A stretch of 46,550 bases of DNA from an uncultured Bacteroidales bacterium (lineage in GTDB: Bacteria; Bacteroidota; Bacteroidia; Bacteroidales; Bacteroidaceae). This document shows, one piece after another, positions 44,037 to 46,550 of the stretch. Below the pieces are notes generated by a model that was not told where the DNA came from, did not search any database, and was given only the letters and a program-made list of their open reading frames with translations. Made by a program: the position numbers and the translations under genes. Within the stretch, counting starts at the first letter, position 1. Each line of letters starts with the position of its first letter. Location: the NCBI GenBank assembly GCA_902774005.1, contig CACYGK010000024.1, forward strand, positions 1-46,550, read 5' to 3'.

Positions 44037-46550
44037 ATGAACAGACTAAAGTTACTGGTTTTCACATTATTTATATTGTCATGTAATGCCGATATTATAG
44101 CCCAAACCGATAATGACGAGACTTCCACCGAACTTAACGGAGGAAAGAAAAAGAAGTCGTTCGGTCAGAAACTGCTGACTCCAATAAAATGGATTGGTGA
44201 GAACTGGACTGCCAGCGATCCGCGCTATGCGGTGCCTTCGTTCTACAACTGGGCAGGACAGATTCAGAACACAACATCGTTTGAGTGGCTCCGATTGAAT
44301 ACAGAGGAAGGCATAGACATCAACATGAATTCAAAAATCAGCAACCGTATTGGTCCGTATTTCGGTTGGCGATGGATATTCTTTGGTGCAACAATCGACT
44401 TGTCCAGCATTGGCAAACCTTCTACACGAAAGAACGAATTCACACTCTCTATTAACTCTGCACTTTTCAACATCGACCTTATACGTCGACGTACAGGTGG
44501 TGACTTTAACATCAATAAACTACACATCAACAACGGCTACGTAGATGACGACTTTGCTGATATCTTAAGGGATTACGACTTGGGTGACTACATTAAGAAT
44601 AGTCTCACAGGTGTGAACATAAATTATTTTGTGAACCACAAGAAATATTCTAACCCTGCAGCATTCAGCAATGGAGCCATACAGCTGCGTTCGGCTGGCT
44701 CCCCTATCATAGGTCTTGGTTATACCCACCAGAATGTGCAAAGCGACTTCTCCGACATCATTACCGAAATGTTTGGCAGCCTGCTGATTGAAAACCCTTA
44801 TACTGATGTCACCGAAGAAGACATTGAAGGATTAGCTAACCTATGGGATGAAGATGAAAACAAATACTACAACAAGTTGGCCGAATACATGGAAGACGCA
44901 TGGGATTTCTTCAAGGAAATAGATAAAGAGAACGGACACAACACGTTGACAACACTGATTACAAACCGTATCCCTACGAAGACAACTATCGACGATTGGC
45001 ACTTACAGCTCGGATATGCATACAATCTGGTATTCTCTCGCCGTCTGCTGTTAGGTCTCTCAGTTATTGCATCTCCTGGTATAAAACGCGTTCGTGCCTC
45101 GAACGAAGGTAGTACTACCTACTGTATGGCCGACTACTACTCCGATATTATCCAGCGTAAAGAAGGTCGCACAGTAGATCCAAATTACTTCCGCTACCAT
45201 TACGATCAAACTCAGGTAAACGTCAACCTATTTGCACGTGCCAGTCTCACATGGAACTACAATCGATGGAGGGCAGGATTCCTAGCTACGTTCAGCAACT
45301 ACTTTTTCAAAAAGGGTAGTATGAAGGTGAGCAACGGCTTCGGAAATTTAGCTGTTTATGTAGGCTATTGCTTCGGAAGGAAAAAGGAATACCGTCACGG
45401 CGGTGCAATGCGCGAGGATTATATAAAGGCTGCACTTACGAAGAGTCAGATAGAGGAGATGAAGGATACGATGCCTAAGAGCAATATCAACGATGGCGGA
45501 GCGTATCTGTTGGCTGGAGGAAAGAAAACAAAGTACCATACAGACGAGTTCAACGTATCTGTGTTCGGATGTGACCTCGTGGCGGGTCCCGACGGAAGGT
45601 TCGGATGGTATGAGATCCAGGATGGTTACGTAGCACCAGGTCAGGATACGGAAGGCAGACTCCGCTCAGGTACTGTTGTTGAAGTGGATAAGAACGGAAA
45701 GTTCCGTTGCGAAGCCGGACACGACAACAGCATACGTGCCGGAAACTGGTGGAAGTCCCAGCTTTCCATAGACCAGATTCCTAACCACTGGTATCCCGAA
45801 ATGCTACACTATGCTTTGAAGGGAAAACTTACCCTCTATCTACGCGGACGCATCTTCGGAACAAAGAAACCCGTGAAGGTTGAATTTGATGATTTCTGTG
45901 TTAACCACGGAAAGGAGACAAACAGTTTCTATCAGATGGGTATACGTTCTTATAAATCCTATTCCACATATAGTATAGAAGGACATGCCGAGATAAACGG
46001 CAAAGACTGTCGTGTGTACATAGAACAGAAGAAACGCGGAAAGCTGACCAACATGTATGTGGCACGACTGTACGAGTCAAACAAGAACTGGATGCAATCG
46101 ATTGACGGCAACCGACCAATCAGCACATTGTCAATACCGGGCACCCACGACTCAGGTACATCCGGACTGCCTGAACAGCCGGCTGCCATCTTCCGTGCCG
46201 GACATACTCAGAACTTCTCTATCCCCGCACAGACGGCTGATGGTATACGTGCTTTCGATATTCGTCTGAAACGCGACCTGCACTACGGACACACCATGAT
46301 ATGTCGCGACCGTTTCGACTCTACATTGGTGGCTTGGGATAAGTTCCTGACAGATTACCCTTCGGAGTTTATCGTGGCTCTCATAGGTAGCGACGAGGGT
46401 GGCAAGTGGGGCGAAGAACTCACTGAAAACTACAAAAAAGTGATTAAGAAATATCCGCACCGATTCGTGGAGAATTTCAGTCCAGCGACCCCAATCGACA
46501 GTGTACGTGGCAAGATTCTCGTAATACGCCGTCAGGAGGAGTGTCCTTAC
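44037..46550 (+). CDS. DUF4421 outer-membrane-type protein fused to a PI-PLC-like domain (3' end outside window)
   Basis: The frame is open for 838 codons and runs off the window. Residues 1-23 are a signal peptide. Residues about 50-455 match DUF4421, a Bacteroidetes beta-barrel-like family: GPYFGWRWIFFGATIDL, SNPAAFSNGAIQLRSAG, and an end at VYVGYCFGRKKEYRHGG. An acidic 80-residue insertion lies near 235-310. Residues about 456-690 are unassigned and beta-rich. From about 690 comes a phosphatidylinositol-specific phospholipase C X-type domain: STLSIPGTHDSGT (H704, D705), GIRAFDIRLKRD (R743), FLTDYPSEFIVAL and SVRGKILVIRR. Where relatives have HHG or HG, it has HYGH (H749, H752). It lies 70 bp after atpG. 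A surface lipid- or GPI-directed enzyme is inferred. Confidence 0.82.
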   Translation, partial: MNRLKLLVFTLFILSCNADIIAQTDNDETSTELNGGKKKKSFGQKLLTPIKWIGENWTASDPRYAVPSFYNWAGQIQNTTSFEWLRLNTEEGIDINMNSKISNRIGPYFGWRWIFFGATIDLSSIGKPSTRKNEFTLSINSALFNIDLIRRRTGGDFNINKLHINNGYVDDDFADILRDYDLGDYIKNSLTGVNINYFVNHKKYSNPAAFSNGAIQLRSAGSPIIGLGYTHQNVQSDFSDIITEMFGSLLIENPYTDVTEEDIEGLANLWDEDENKYYNKLAEYMEDAWDFFKEIDKENGHNTLTTLITNRIPTKTTIDDWHLQLGYAYNLVFSRRLLLGLSVIASPGIKRVRASNEGSTTYCMADYYSDIIQRKEGRTVDPNYFRYHYDQTQVNVNLFARASLTWNYNRWRAGFLATFSNYFFKKGSMKVSNGFGNLAVYVGYCFGRKKEYRHGGAMREDYIKAALTKSQIEEMKDTMPKSNINDGGAYLLAGGKKTKYHTDEFNVSVFGCDLVAGPDGRFGWYEIQDGYVAPGQDTEGRLRSGTVVEVDKNGKFRCEAGHDNSIRAGNWWKSQLSIDQIPNHWYPEMLHYALKGKLTLYLRGRIFGTKKPVKVEFDDFCVNHGKETNSFYQMGIRSYKSYSTYSIEGHAEINGKDCRVYIEQKKRGKLTNMYVARLYESNKNWMQSIDGNRPISTLSIPGTHDSGTSGLPEQPAAIFRAGHTQNFSIPAQTADGIRAFDIRLKRDLHYGHTMICRDRFDSTLVAWDKFLTDYPSEFIVALIGSDEGGKWGEELTENYKKVIKKYPHRFVENFSPATPIDSVRGKILVIRRQEECPY

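Overview
The window looks like a chromosomal segment of a Bacteroidales bacterium, most likely Prevotella-like. The evidence is: promoters of the Bacteroidetes form TTG-N20-TAnnTTTG and almost no Shine-Dalgarno sites; a giant SprA type IX secretion protein directly downstream of ruvA; an ATP synthase operon in the permuted order D-C-x-B-E-F-H-A-G; and plant-pectin enzymes. No phage, IS element, CRISPR array or conjugative module was found. Naming the genus is inference; no 16S gene is present.

Layout. 1-1436: end of an unidentified gene, a lone DUF6922-like small protein, and a decayed ThiD-type kinase. 1496-7277: two secreted glycosidases (GH127 beta-L-arabinofuranosidase-like, GH106 rhamnosidase-like). 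7327-7859: three minus-strand tRNAs (Pro-GGG, Pro-CGG, Lys-UUU) around a 43-residue ORF. 8029-14285: ilvE, two tRNA methyltransferases (trmN6-like, trmB), an Mrp-type ATPase without the usual CxxC, and a YfhO-family membrane protein. 14360-22249: a duplicated DUF1599 protein, a DoxX/MauE-like membrane protein, tpiA, a SPOR protein, folE, dnaG (frameshifted) and recG. 22246-24486 (minus): a PL11-type rhamnogalacturonan lyase whose stop codon overlaps that of recG. 24487-24989: a non-coding stretch with a promoter, 22-bp repeats and an alpha/beta-hydrolase remnant. 24990-28463: a conserved hypothetical, xseA, xseB, ndk and an M23 peptidase. 28591-36898 (minus): ruvA then sprA. 37027-43966: the complete F1Fo ATP synthase operon. 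44037-46550 (runs off the end): a DUF4421-type outer-membrane protein continuous with a PI-PLC-like catalytic domain.

How the genes fit together. GH127, GH106 and PL11 could all act on pectic side chains or rhamnogalacturonan. Two of them (GH106, PL11) end in short tails resembling type IX secretion signals, and SprA, the type IX outer-membrane translocon, is encoded in the same window. Most of the rest is housekeeping: tRNA modification, replication and repair, glycolysis, pterin synthesis, nucleotide balance, cell wall and respiration.

Most unusual points. (1) The DUF4421/PI-PLC fusion at the right end, with a non-standard HYGH in place of the usual HG catalytic segment. (2) Eight arrays of 7-bp degenerate tandem repeats with different unit sequences at gene borders; three of them lie inside coding ends (GH106 signal peptide, XseA C-terminus, SprA N-terminus). 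(3) A frameshift in the essential primase gene and a deletion in the ThiD-like gene, each of which is either real or an assembly fault.
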